Shown: positions 44,347 through 52,699, counted from the first letter of the stretch. The stretch is 64,000 nucleotides of DNA from Streptomyces corallincola (GCF_019104725.1 NZ_JAHRXF010000017.1:1-64000); one strand, 5' to 3'. Notes: a model not told the origin generated them from the sequence alone. A program made the numbers and translations.

Positions 44347-44397
44347 GTAGTACGCGGCGCAAACTACCTTCGGAGAAGTAGTACGCGACACAAACTA
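44347..44397. promoter_or_regulatory. Duplicated MarR operator
   Basis: GTAGTACGCGGCGCAAACTA (44347-44366) and GTAGTACGCGACACAAACTA (44378-44397) differ at only two bases and are 31 bp apart. Each is an imperfect palindrome with TAGT/ACTA ends. They sit between marR and the reductase gene and are very likely the regulator's binding sites. Confidence 0.8.
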
Positions 44398-44495
44398 AAT
44401 CGGCCGAGCCCCGCGAGCCCGCCCGACGCGCGCTCCCCTACGGGCAGACCCCTGGCCCACCCCGACACTCATCCCCGACCCACCCCGGAGTCCCC

Positions 44496-45455
44496 ATGTA
44501 CGCCGCCGTCGTCCACTCCTTCGGCTCCCCGCCCCGCTACGACACCTTCGAGACCCCCGTGCCGCGCGGCCCGCACGAGGTGGTGGTCGAGGTGCTGGCC
44601 GCCGCGCTGCACCCGAGGGTGCGGTCCGGGGCGGACGGGAGCCACTACTCCTCCGGGGGCGCGCTGCCGATGGTGCCCGGCGTGGACGGGGTCGGCCGTA
44701 CGGAGGACGGCGAGCTGCTGTACTTCGTCGCCCTGGACGACACCGTCGGCACGATGGCCGAACGCGCGGTGGTGGACCGGCGCCGTGCGGTACCCCTGCC
44801 GGGCGATGCCGACCCGGTCGCGGTGGCCGCCGCGATGAACCCCGGCATGTCGTCGTGGGTGGCGCTGCGCCGCCGTACCGACTTCGCGCCGGGCGCCCAT
44901 GTCCTCGTACTCGGCGCCACCGGGAACGCGGGGCAGTTGGCCATGCGGATCGCCCGGCACCTGGGGGCCGGGCGGGTCGTCGCGGCCGGACGCGATCCGG
45001 AGCGCCTGGCGGCGCTGCCCGCGCTCGGGGCCGACGAGGTGGTGTCGCTGCGCGGTACGCCCGAGGAGGTCGCCGGGCGGCTGGCAGCGAGCGCGGCGGA
45101 CGTGGACGTGGTGATCGACTACCTCTGGGGCGAGGTCACCGAGCGCGCGCTGCCCGCCCTGCTCACCGCCCGCGCCGACCGGTCCCGCCCCCTGCGCTGG
45201 ATCGAGGTCGGCTCCATGTCGGGCACCGAACTCACCCTCCCCTCCGCCCTGTTGCGCAAGGCGAACCTCACCCTCCTGGGCAGCGGCCAGGGTTCGGTCT
45301 CCACCGCCGACATCGTCGCCGAACTCCCCGCCCTCGCAAAGGAGATCACCTCCGGCACCCTCCCCGTACACCCCGTACCGGTCCCGCTGGCCGAGGTGGA
45401 GCGGGCGTGGAACACCGCGACGGGGCCGGGCGAGCGGATCGTCCTGGTGCGGTGA
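44496..45455 (+). CDS. Quinone/alcohol dehydrogenase-like NADPH oxidoreductase
   Basis: A 319-residue medium-chain dehydrogenase/reductase without the catalytic zinc ligands. The N-terminal GroES-like part has VLAAALHPRVRSGADGSHYSSGGALPMVPGVDGVG, and the Rossmann part has VLVLGATGNAGQLAMRIARHLGAGRVVAAGRDPERL. The lack of zinc-binding Cys fits the quinone-oxidoreductase branch. ATG 44496 directly follows a CACCCCGGAG region. The divergent MarR and paired operators suggest induction by an aromatic or oxidant signal. Confidence 0.92.
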   Translation: MYAAVVHSFGSPPRYDTFETPVPRGPHEVVVEVLAAALHPRVRSGADGSHYSSGGALPMVPGVDGVGRTEDGELLYFVALDDTVGTMAERAVVDRRRAVPLPGDADPVAVAAAMNPGMSSWVALRRRTDFAPGAHVLVLGATGNAGQLAMRIARHLGAGRVVAAGRDPERLAALPALGADEVVSLRGTPEEVAGRLAASAADVDVVIDYLWGEVTERALPALLTARADRSRPLRWIEVGSMSGTELTLPSALLRKANLTLLGSGQGSVSTADIVAELPALAKEITSGTLPVHPVPVPLAEVERAWNTATGPGERIVLVR

Positions 45456-45633
45456 GCCGTCTGCGGCCCCGAGTGGAGCGGATCGAGGTGGCGGGCTGCT
45501 GTCATGAGGTGACCAGGTGGCTGCCGTTGTCCGACCAGCGCCGGTTCGGTGGGGGTCACGAAGGTGTCTGCTCACACCCCCGTACGGGGGCTTGTACATA
45601 GGGCCTCTCACGCCCGCTCTGCACTCCCGTGGC

Positions 45634-46447
45634 ATGACGGTGGCCAGCCACACCGAGATCGTCTCCGCTCTTCGAGCTGTGCAAGGACGTCGCGGCGCTC
45701 GCCAACGCTCAGGGCGGCCTGTTGGTCTGCGGAGCCCTCACAACGCCCTTGACCACGGAGGCAAAGGATGTGGTGACCGCGCTGACGGCGTTCCCGGAGG
45801 AACACGCCAAGGTTCAAAGCTGTCGGGACGTCATCACCGAGCACGACCACCCTCCCGTTGCCACCACCTTCAGCTGGTACGACGAACCTGCCGAGGAGGG
45901 CCACGGCTACCTCGTCATCGATGTCGAGCCACTGCTACGCGCCCCCAAGGCACACGAGGGAGGCCTGCTGCTCTCCGACTCCCGCCGCGCCATCTGGGTG
46001 CGCCCCGATGCCAGCGTCATAGCCGCCGCTGTTGCCACTGACAGCATGCTGTGCCACGCGATGAGCCAGCGCGCCGAGTCGGCGCGCCTCAACGTCATCA
46101 CCCTCTCCGAGATGAACCTGGAGTATTTCCGCTGGGTGGACCGCTTCCTCCTGCCGTCGGCGGAAGGCCGGTGGGAGCACCGGGTGACGGCTGACCGGTT
46201 CGCCGGGAAGGAGCTGTGTCTGCTGGGGCCGGGACACAACCCTCAGTTCCCGATGATCGGCCTCCAGAATCAGGCCAGTGCGGGCTTGTGGGACCGCGCA
46301 TGGCCGGCCACCGGCAGCCCGGAGACCGACGCATTCAAATCACCGTCTCGGATCTACGGCTTGTTTGGCCTTGCTGCCTCGCAGAATCCCTACACGACGG
46401 ACGCGCGTGCCGACACTGAAAAGGTGCGAGCAGCAGTCCAGGGGTGA
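45634..46447 (+). pseudogene. AlbA_2-like domain gene with 5' frameshift
   Basis: From about 45668 the frame reads LFELCKDVAALANAQGGLLVCGA, a segment like the AlbA_2 (Schlafen-type) domain that typically reads DVAALANxxGGxLVxG. The later block GYLVIDVEPLLRAP...RRAIWVRPDAS matches the same fold's C-terminal strand order. The protein continues to a stop at 46447 with about 130 unassigned residues. No start codon precedes the conserved block in this frame. An ATG at 45634 begins MTVASHTEIVS in another frame, so a one-base frameshift near 45665 is likely. TTG 45722 would start inside the domain. It is thus probably a damaged gene. Confidence 0.6.
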
Positions 46448-46640
46448 GGTTCAGGACACAGAGTGGGAGCGCTGCGGGCGCCCTTCGCCTCGTATTCTGT
46501 GCCCACTCCGTTCCCAGCCCCCGAAGTCCCCATCTACTGGCAATTTATGCTGGCACGCGTGAGAGTATCGGCGCACTACGCGGACTCCGCGAGGCACCGA
46601 CCAAGAACATCAGCTTCTTCCCAAGGAGGGTTCAACGTTC

Positions 46641-46733
46641 GTGGACAGGCCAGTTGAGGCTGCGCAGACCCATGCAGATATCCCGAGTGCTGTTCTTTCG
46701 GTCGCTCCGAAGAGAGTGGGGCGTTGCGCGTGA
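46641..46733 (+). CDS. 30-residue leader ORF coupled to MFS gene
   Basis: A short open frame starts at GTG 46641, ten bases after AAGGAGGG, the strongest ribosome site in this region. It encodes VDRPVEAAQTHADIP at the N-terminus, ends PKRVGRCA, and stops with TGA at 46731-46733. The TGA overlaps the GTG start of the MFS gene by four bases (GTGA). The MFS gene has no good ribosome site of its own, so translation of the pump probably depends on this ORF. It has no recognised motif. A leader-peptide control element is the best guess; a small functional peptide is possible. Confidence 0.6.
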   Translation: MDRPVEAAQTHADIPSAVLSVAPKRVGRCA

Positions 46734-48067
46734 ACCAAGATAATTCGTCCTGCAGCGCATGGGTTTTCGCCCTTGTGTGGGGTAGTCAACTTGTCTCACT
46801 ATTAGGCTCCGGAGCGGCTGCCATTGCGCTTTCACTGTCCGTCTACTCATCGACGGGACGAGCATCCGATCTGGCTCTCATCGCCAGTATCGGAACACTC
46901 AGTAGCATTTACCTTTCCCCGTTCGCCGGAACGATTGCGGATCATTTCTCCCGGCGCACCGTTATTATCGTATCCAACGCCATACTCGGACTACTTGCAG
47001 CGGCTCTCGGCCTGACGGCTAGGGACGGTGTCGGTAGCCACTTGCCTCTAGTCGTGATTCTGGTGTTTCTCTCGGGAGTTTTCAGTGCCGCTCTCACGGT
47101 GACCCTCTCCGCCTCAGTGCGACAAATCAGGAGCGAGGCGGACCTTACTCGCATCAACGGAATAACATCGCTCCTGGAAAACATCCCGACCCTCATCGGG
47201 CCACTCTTGGGTGCGGCCATATATGCCGTAGCCTCTCCTGCTCTTGTATTTATGGTTGACGCAGGTAGCTTTCTCGTGGGGGCCGCAGTGGTCTCCGTCG
47301 TGCGATGGCCAGAGGCCGTCAGTAACTCGGTACGTTCGCTGCGCCCGTTTGCTGGCGCCAAGAAGGGTCTGCTTCTCATCTTGCGTAACCCTTCGCTCCG
47401 TTTCCTGCAGTTCTCTTTTGCCGCCTCGAACTTCTTTGTCGGACTGGGTACAGCTGTTACCACCGCCTACGTTGCATCCGCGAGCAGCGCTGGTCATGCC
47501 TCATGGAATTTGGCAGCGGTTAGCGTCGCTGGGTCAGCCGGACTGTTGCTCGGTTCATCGCTGACTATCGTTACCGGTGGAAAGATCGATCGCAGACATC
47601 TCATTGTAGCCAGTCTCGCTACTGGTGCTTTATTGGGAAGGGTGGCTCTAGTCGCAACAATCATCCCCGTCATCTGGATCATCTGCTATGTCACACGAAG
47701 CGCGTTCCTCCAGTTGACCAACGCCCCGCTCACGGCTATCTGGCAGGAACGAATTCCAAATGAAATCCAGGGAACCGTTTTCGGAGCGCGCAGACTGCTC
47801 GGACAGGGCCCGTTCCCCCTTGCAGTTCTCCTCGGAGGGTTTCTGTCCGACCACCTTTTTCAGGCATCGGGAACACTGGCGAAGGCTGCCGCCCATCTGG
47901 ACAGTCGGCTTGCAGGACCCAGCGGTGGACCGGCTCTCCTGGTTGCGTTCGCAGCTCTGGGTGAAGTGGCTGTGGCCGTGGTGCTCTTCGCCACTCCTCA
48001 CTTGAAGCGTCTGGCCCAACCGTCTGACTCGAAGGAATCCAAACTTCTGCTGAGCGTTTTCCCGTAA
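46730..48067 (+). CDS. MFS transporter (macrolide-efflux type)
   Basis: A 445-residue major facilitator transporter with 12 helices, of the MFS_3/macrolide-efflux-like group. The N-terminal part has WVFALVWGSQLVSLLGSG and FAGTIADHFSRRTVIIVSNAILGL. The middle has NGITSLLENIPTLIGPLLGAAIYAV, and the later half RSAFLQLTNAPLTAIWQERIPNEIQGTVFGARRLLGQ. Codon use is visibly less GC-rich than in the neighbours (many AT-ending codons), a sign of horizontal transfer. GTG 46730 overlaps the leader ORF's stop; TTG 46724 is an alternative. It is likely an antibiotic or metabolite exporter. Confidence 0.88.
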   Translation: MNQDNSSCSAWVFALVWGSQLVSLLGSGAAAIALSLSVYSSTGRASDLALIASIGTLSSIYLSPFAGTIADHFSRRTVIIVSNAILGLLAAALGLTARDGVGSHLPLVVILVFLSGVFSAALTVTLSASVRQIRSEADLTRINGITSLLENIPTLIGPLLGAAIYAVASPALVFMVDAGSFLVGAAVVSVVRWPEAVSNSVRSLRPFAGAKKGLLLILRNPSLRFLQFSFAASNFFVGLGTAVTTAYVASASSAGHASWNLAAVSVAGSAGLLLGSSLTIVTGGKIDRRHLIVASLATGALLGRVALVATIIPVIWIICYVTRSAFLQLTNAPLTAIWQERIPNEIQGTVFGARRLLGQGPFPLAVLLGGFLSDHLFQASGTLAKAAAHLDSRLAGPSGGPALLVAFAALGEVAVAVVLFATPHLKRLAQPSDSKESKLLLSVFP

Positions 48068-48114
48068 ATGATCTCTGAGTGGGTTCGGGCGTGGTGGGCT
48101 GCCGTGTGGCCGGT

Positions 48115-48655
48115 CTATTCGGCGAGAGTGAGGTTGTGCATCCGTGCGATGCCGAGCATGGCGTGGTGGACGCCCTCGCCTTTGAGGCGACAGTCGCGGA
48201 GAATCTCCCAGGTCTTCATGCGGGCGAAGACGTGTTCGACGCGGGCGCGGACGTGTTTGTGGGACTTGTTGTGAGCCTGCTTCCAGCCGGGCAGCTCTTC
48301 GCCTTTACGGCGGCGGTGGGGCATCACGAGTCCGGTGCCCCGATAGCCACCGTCGGCAATGGTCAGCGTCTTGCCGACGGCGGCCTTCGCACCGGGCTCC
48401 TCCCAGGCCATGCAATCGTTGCGGTTGCCGGGCAGTGGCCGACCGACCACAACGACGAGGCGGGTGTCGGCATCGATGACGACCTGGTGCTGGCGCATGG
48501 TCAGTTTCGTGCGCCAGTACGCAGCGACCAGCAGCGCCCGCTCCGGCAACGGCAGTCTCCACGGTCGGCTCCTGCGAACCGCGTCCGTACCCTCGCTGTC
48601 ACCGCGGAATCGTCACCAACTTCCCGAACTGTCGCGGGATCAGTCCGGTGAACGG
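48115..48655 (-). pseudogene. IS5-type DDE transposase remnant with internal deletion
   Basis: The minus strand encodes a DDE transposase of the IS5/IS112-like group. The start (about 48655-48600) reads TGLIPRQFGKLVTIPR, then after a frameshift RPWRLPLPERALLVAAYWRTKLTMRQ. This joins directly to HQVVIDADTRLVVVVGRPLPG, although in intact relatives about 70 residues lie between these two blocks. The end has TIADGGYRGTGLVMPHRRRKGEELPGWKQAH and RARVEHVFARMKTWEILRDCR. The helix-turn-helix and first catalytic Asp are lost, so it is inactive. Confidence 0.85.
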
Positions 48656-48980
48656 GGCTATCCAGAACGACTGTGACGCCGTGATCGCACCAGCCACCAG
48701 AAGATCATCCCACCTTGGCCCGTCTACTCGGGCGCCTCAGAGCCATCCTTCGCTGATCCATCTCGGGGTAAAGCCCTACCGTCCCCACCACGACCATCGA
48801 TGTCCTTCCCGAGGACCTCCAGCCCGGTGACCGCCTGGAGATCTCAACCGAGTTGGGCACTCAGAAATGGTTTTGGCTCAACTTCTGTGGCAGTGACTTA
48901 GGCGTTCGAAGCCGCACGGCTCCTTCACCATTCGGCCGTTTGCCTCGTGACCTGATAGGACGCGCACGCGTTCATGCGGT
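48656..48980. other. Intergenic region with possible gene fragment
   Basis: At about 48786-48840 a frame reads PTTTIDVLPEDLQPGDRLEI, which looks like part of a small actinobacterial protein with no start or end preserved. The rest shows no gene and no repeat. It probably belongs to the same decayed region as the flanking IS remnants. Confidence 0.35.
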
Positions 48981-49238
48981 ATGCGAAAGATCATCACTTG
49001 CGGTCTGCTGGCCGCTGCGGCCTTGTCTGCCGCCACTCCCGCATTCGCCGACAACGACAGCAACTTCGGTAGCGGCATCGACGCGGCCAACAGCTGGAAC
49101 TTCACCGCCGCCGACGTGTGCATCCAGGAACTGGCCGTTGTCCCTGCCCTGAGCGACTGGACGGGCAACCACAAGAACAACTGCTCCAACGGCAACATCA
49201 TCGACCACTCCGGCAGTTCAGTGACGCCCGGTCACTGA
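48981..49238 (+). CDS. Small secreted protein, possibly rodlin-like
   Basis: An 85-residue protein with a clear Sec signal peptide (RKIITCGLLAAAALSAATPAFA) and a mature part of about 60 residues. That part has two Cys in ADVCIQELAVVPALSDW and NHKNNCSNGNII. The spacing CxxELxxVPxL...C resembles the Cys/hydrophobic pattern of rodlins, but the protein is much shorter and lacks their repeats, so this is only a suggestion. ATG 48981 has no strong ribosome site. A hairpin follows. It could be a surface or aerial-growth protein. Confidence 0.65.
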   Translation: MRKIITCGLLAAAALSAATPAFADNDSNFGSGIDAANSWNFTAADVCIQELAVVPALSDWTGNHKNNCSNGNIIDHSGSSVTPGH

Positions 49239-49263
49239 ACTACGTCCTGGGTCCCAAGCCCGA

Positions 49264-49290
49264 AGGCCCCGAGCACTCGGCGCGGGGCCT
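49264..49290 (+). terminator. 8-bp stem terminator
   Basis: AGGCCCCG (49264-49271) pairs with CGGGGCCT (49283-49290) around an 11-base loop, 26 bases after the small secreted protein gene. Confidence 0.6.
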
Positions 49291-49437
49291 CACCACAAAA
49301 GCTGTGCCAGAGCCCGAAAAATAGCGGCGCGGCAGCGTCGTGGGCGTTCCGCTCGTAGACCTGCTTCGCAGATCGTCGTGATCGTTCTGCGGAAAGGAAC
49401 CGTGCTGTCTGAGGCAGAGGTGACACCATGCGGTGTC

Positions 49438-49938
49438 ATGGCAGATGACAGCACCAGTGCGTTTCAGGCGGGCCAGACGGGGCTCATCGTCCGGATCCCA
49501 GAGGCGGAGCCGGCCGTCCACAGGTGGCGTGAACGGCTCGACCTCTCAGCCCAGGCCGGGGTTCCAGCCCATGTCACCGTGCTTTTCCCGTTCCTCGACG
49601 AGAGCCGAATAGATGCGCTCGTCTACTCGGCTCTCGCGGGTGTGCTGGGAAGCCACCAGACCTTTGACCTGCGGTTCGAGAGATGCGGACGGCTCCCCGG
49701 GGTGCTATATCTCGCCCCCGAGCCTGACACGCAGTTGCGGCAACTCACGGAGGCGATCGCTGATCGTTGGCCTGAGGCTCCGCCGTATGGCGGCCGGTTC
49801 GCCGAGGTCATTCCGCACCTGACCATCGCTCAGGGTCAGGAAAGCGCCGTCCTGGAGGAGATCGAGGCTGGCCTCGCCAGCAAGCTCCCGTTCACGTCTC
49901 GCATCTCGTCGGTTGAACTCATCGTGCACGACGCATGA
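49438..49938 (+). CDS. 2'-5' RNA ligase family (2H phosphoesterase) protein
   Basis: A 166-residue two-histidine phosphoesterase. The HxT/HxT motifs are HVTVLFPF and HLTIAQGQE, about 90 residues apart, with GLIVRIPEAEPAVHRWRERLD before the first. These enzymes hydrolyse or ligate 2'-5' or cyclic phosphate RNA ends, or act on ADP-ribose cyclic phosphates. The start is uncertain: ATG 49438 lacks a ribosome site, while GTG 49420 in the same frame has GAGGCA five bases upstream. It is a lone gene among mobile DNA. Confidence 0.82.
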   Translation: MADDSTSAFQAGQTGLIVRIPEAEPAVHRWRERLDLSAQAGVPAHVTVLFPFLDESRIDALVYSALAGVLGSHQTFDLRFERCGRLPGVLYLAPEPDTQLRQLTEAIADRWPEAPPYGGRFAEVIPHLTIAQGQESAVLEEIEAGLASKLPFTSRISSVELIVHDA

Positions 49939-49982
49939 AGTGGCAAGAACGGGCGTCGTTCGCACTCGGAAAATGAAGCAGG

Positions 49983-50805
49983 TCATGAGGCTTGGCTGGT
50001 CCGCTGCCCCTTGGGGCAGCGGACCAGCAGCGGACTCCGGTCAGCTGGCTTCAGCGTGCTCGGCGCGCCCTCGACGCCGCCCTTCTCGTGGGCGCCCCCG
50101 ATGCCCGTGCGGCAGTAGAAGCCCTCGATGTTGAAGTGCGAGCGGAAAGCGATCCACCGGTCGGGCTCCACCCTCGCCCGGCTCAGCCCCAGCACTTGGG
50201 CGACAGCCGACTTCAGCTTGTCGTAGCGGGTCTTGGTCCGGGGAACCCCGCACGGCGTCCGAAGCGCGTGCACGTGCCCTTCGAAGAACGCTTCCTGACC
50301 GCACGAAGCGAGCACCCGGTGAACGGCCTTGCCCGAGTAAGACAGGCGAAGCGAGAACAAATAGCAGGTCACCAGCTCGCCGACCAAGCGCACCGTCACG
50401 TCGCTGAAGTTGACCTCAGCCTCGTGACCGGGCAGATGGGACTGAGGCACTTCCACCAGGGCCTTGCCCGAGGCTGCGAGGATCTCCGGCTTCCGGTCGG
50501 AGACGTAGCACCGGACCATCTGGTAAGAGACGTCGGCGCTATGCTCCTCGGTCAACCAGTGGAAAATCCGGGTGATCGTGTGCCGTTGCTTGCGCGGCGC
50601 GTCGAGGTCCGTCCGCAGTATCTCGTCGATGACCGGCTTGTACGGATCAAGCGCGGTCGGCCGCGGCGGAAGCTTCTTGCGGGGCTTCGGCCAGACCGAG
50701 TCCACGGCCTTCTTCACGGTCCGCCATGACACGTTGTACTTGCGCTCAAGCTCGCGCATCTTCATACCGGCATGGTGATCACGCCGGATCGCCGCGTACA
50801 GACGG
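49983..50805 (-). pseudogene. IS21-family IstA transposase remnant
   Basis: The minus-strand frame reads YAAIRRDHHAGMKMRELERKYNVSWRTVKKAVDSVWP (N-terminal HTH of IstA). It continues with TITRIFHWLTEEHSADVSYQMVRCYVSDRKPE, LPGHEAEVNFSDVTVRLVGE and TRYDKLKSAVAQVLG, up to GAHEKGGVEG, the last part of the DDE region. It then runs into unrelated sequence. A stop codon just before YAAIRRD and the missing C-terminal third show truncation at both ends. No istB is present. The downstream-most sequence repeats the words of the gene's own end. Confidence 0.85.
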
Positions 50806-50835
50806 CGCTACTGGTGAATAAAGCCAGTGCCGCGG

Positions 50836-51273
50836 TCAGTCGCGGTACCAGTCCTCGCCATCGCTACCGAGCGCGCTGCGGAGATAGTTCTCGAGGGAAG
50901 CCGATACCCATGTGCGGCTGTCAGTTTCGTGGTCCCACACGAGGACGTCCCCTTCGCGTGCTGGTTCGCGGATGAATGCGAACTGATCGCCGCCACCGTT
51001 GTCTCCGAAGAACATGAGCGCGTCGAAGGATTGGTAGAGCTTCCGGAATTGCGCGTTGTGCCGGAAAACCTCGTTCTCGGAGAGGATCTTCTCGGAACTC
51101 CAGACGACATCTGTTCCGTAGTCGTCAGTGATCCCGTCGGTTTCAAGGAGGAGTTCACGCAGGGACTGCGGTACGGCCTGACCCAACTGCCGCTCGATGG
51201 CGGCCAGGGACGTCTCGTCGGCCGGGTTCGTGAGGCCGGCGCCCGGGAACTCCGCTGCGATTTCTCGCCACAT
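50836..51273 (-). CDS. SMI1/KNR4 family immunity protein
   Basis: A 145-residue SMI1/KNR4 fold protein. Seen are ADETSLAAIERQLGQAVPQSLRELLLETDGI, LMFFGDNGGGDQFAFIRE and VWDHETDSRTWVSASLENYLRSAL. This fold is the most frequent immunity protein type for Rhs and other polymorphic toxins. ATG 51273 follows GAGGAAATA. It lies 64 bp downstream of the Rhs toxin tip in the same direction, in the standard toxin-immunity order, and so probably protects against that toxin. Confidence 0.88.
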   Translation of the reverse strand: MWREIAAEFPGAGLTNPADETSLAAIERQLGQAVPQSLRELLLETDGITDDYGTDVVWSSEKILSENEVFRHNAQFRKLYQSFDALMFFGDNGGGDQFAFIREPAREGDVLVWDHETDSRTWVSASLENYLRSALGSDGEDWYRD

Positions 51274-51337
51274 TATTTCCTCGTTCCACCGATCTGACCT
51301 TTATCTGATGCGCGGGCTGAGCCAATTGCCGAGCGTA

Positions 51338-51735
51338 TCATCCACGTGGGTGATGGACCCTGCTGTTTATGTATCCCTTGGGAATTCCACACAGATTTTC
51401 GAGAGAGTGGATCTCGTCAGGGGAGAAAAGGCCCGGGTAGCGTTTGAGGACCTGCTGCTCGATGGTGTGGTGGACGACGACCTTCCCCTTGAGTTCCGGG
51501 TGTTTGTTGAAGACGGTCCGCTTGTACTTGTGGTCGGACATGCCGCCGACAGAGCCTTCCTCCCGGGTCGGGATCTCCTTGCCGAGGGGCGTCGACTTAT
51601 TGCCCTTGGCGTTCTTGGCGGCGTCATCGCACCGCGTCAGGCCGAACGGATCCGGGGACACATGGCGCGCGGTCTCCGGGGCGCAGTGGCGGAAGTGGTT
51701 GTAGTGCAGCCCAGTCTCCGGTTCGTCGTTCCGGT
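51338..51735 (-). pseudogene. Orphan Rhs-toxin C-terminal tip
   Basis: The frame reads DEPETGLHYNHFRHCAPETARHVSPDPFGL, the hallmark end of an Rhs core, with changes (YxxxRxYDPxTGRYxSxDPxGL in intact proteins). Then comes a variable tip with KYKRTVFNKHPELKGKVVVHHTIEQQVLKRYPGLFSPDEIHSLENLCGIPKG. The tip's HH and EQQ/H residues fit an HNH/LHH-type nuclease toxin. The core upstream is lost and replaced by IS sequence, and the C-terminus after VHHPRG seems short compared with relatives. There is no start codon of good quality, so it may not be made. The SMI1 gene downstream is intact. Confidence 0.72.
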
Positions 51736-51739
51736 CCGG

Positions 51740-51990
51740 GCGAGGTGACGGGCTGCCCTCGGCGGTGGTGACCAGGTAGAGGCGCGGGCCCCAGAGGAAG
51801 CGGGAGTGGCTGGGGCAGTAGCCGTATCCGGCACCTGCCGGGCCAGCGCCTCGATCACACGGCTGATCCGTGGTCCAGTTCGGCGCCCTCAGTTTCGGGG
51901 GGGGCGCCCGATCCGGCGACATGGGGCCACATGGTCGTCGATGAGCACGCACAGCGCCGTCAGAAGGGCGTCCAGGTCCGCCTTCACACA
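51740..51990 (-). pseudogene. IS transposase N-terminal remnant
   Basis: The minus strand reads VKADLDALLTALCVLIDDHV then, with frameshifts, IGRPP, and later YGYCPSHSRFLWGPRLYLVTTAEGSP. These are parts of an IS982/IS4-type DDE transposase (first N-terminal helix, then the central S-H-S-R-F-W-G-x-R region). Much of the sequence between them is gone and the end is fused to the Rhs remnant. It is non-functional. Confidence 0.7.
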
Positions 51991-52188
51991 CTGACCAACG
52001 GGCGCCCTTCGTGATGGTTGCGACCAGCACGGGCATCGGACTCACTCGTCCAGGGCGGGCGAACGGCAGTTGGGGAGTGGGCGGAGCACGGTCGCTTCGG
52101 TCGCTCGGGGCGCTCCGCGTGCTTGGGCCGGGCGGGCGGGGACGGGTGTTATGCGGCGCACCGGGCGGCTGCGGGGGTGAAATGCCGT

Positions 52189-52225
52189 ACCGGCCCGGCT
52201 CCTTGGTCGGGGGAGCCGGGCCGGT
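52189..52225 (-). terminator. 14-bp perfect stem terminator
   Basis: ACCGGCCCGGCTCC (52189-52202) pairs exactly with 52212-52225 around a 9-base loop, 25 bases after the spore-associated protein gene's stop. The gene-free stretch 51991-52188 contains nothing else recognised. Confidence 0.85.
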
Positions 52226-52249
52226 GGGGTGGTGCGGGGAGGGAGCGGG

Positions 52250-52699
52250 TCAGCGGACGGTGGTGACCCGGCGCTCCTTCAGGGAGGCGCAGTTGGTGTT
52301 GTTGACGTTGACGTAGACGTTGTCGATGTGGCCGCCCCAGTTCACGCAGTGGCCCTTGCCGATGAGGGTGACGGGTCCGGCGTACGAGGTGTAGGTGCCG
52401 TAGTCGTCGGCGTAGGCGTTGGTGTCGGCGACGTTGAGGTACGCGCTGACGTCCACCGCAGTGCCGGTGTTCTTGCGGATGGTGGTGACGCAGTTCTTGC
52501 CGTTGGCGGAGTTGTAGGTGAGGTAGACCGTGCCCAGCGAGCCGATGGGCGCGGAGTTCACCGTCTTGTAGGCGCTGCCGCACACCTTCTGCGGGGTGGT
52601 GTTCGGCGCGGCGGAGGCGGGCCCCGCGAGCGCGGTCGTCCCCGCGACCGCCAGCGCCACGATCGCGGCACCGGTCAGGACAGAACGGTTGAATCGCAT
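52250..52699 (-). CDS. sapA: Spore-associated protein A homologue
   Basis: A 149-residue secreted protein with a signal peptide ending at PASAAP (residue about 31) and a mature beta-rich domain. It matches the pattern of SapA from Streptomyces spores: VCGSAYKTVNSAPIGSLGTVYLTYNSANGKNCVTTIRKNTG and YAGPVTLIGKGHCVNWGGHID, with four Cys that can form two disulfides. SapA is a small outer-layer protein of spores, of unclear molecular role. ATG 52699 follows AAGGGGGAAA. A strong terminator follows the gene. Confidence 0.85.
   Translation of the reverse strand: MRFNRSVLTGAAIVALAVAGTTALAGPASAAPNTTPQKVCGSAYKTVNSAPIGSLGTVYLTYNSANGKNCVTTIRKNTGTAVDVSAYLNVADTNAYADDYGTYTSYAGPVTLIGKGHCVNWGGHIDNVYVNVNNTNCASLKERRVTTVR

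Noticed and set aside
46444..46743. 100-codon plus-strand frame before the MFS gene
   Set aside because: It has no ribosome site or motif. The 30-codon frame starting at 46641 has a far better SD and the stop/start overlap.
48079..48651. Plus-strand open frame across the IS5-type remnant
   Set aside because: The minus strand shows clear transposase motifs over the same interval; the plus frame is its antisense shadow.
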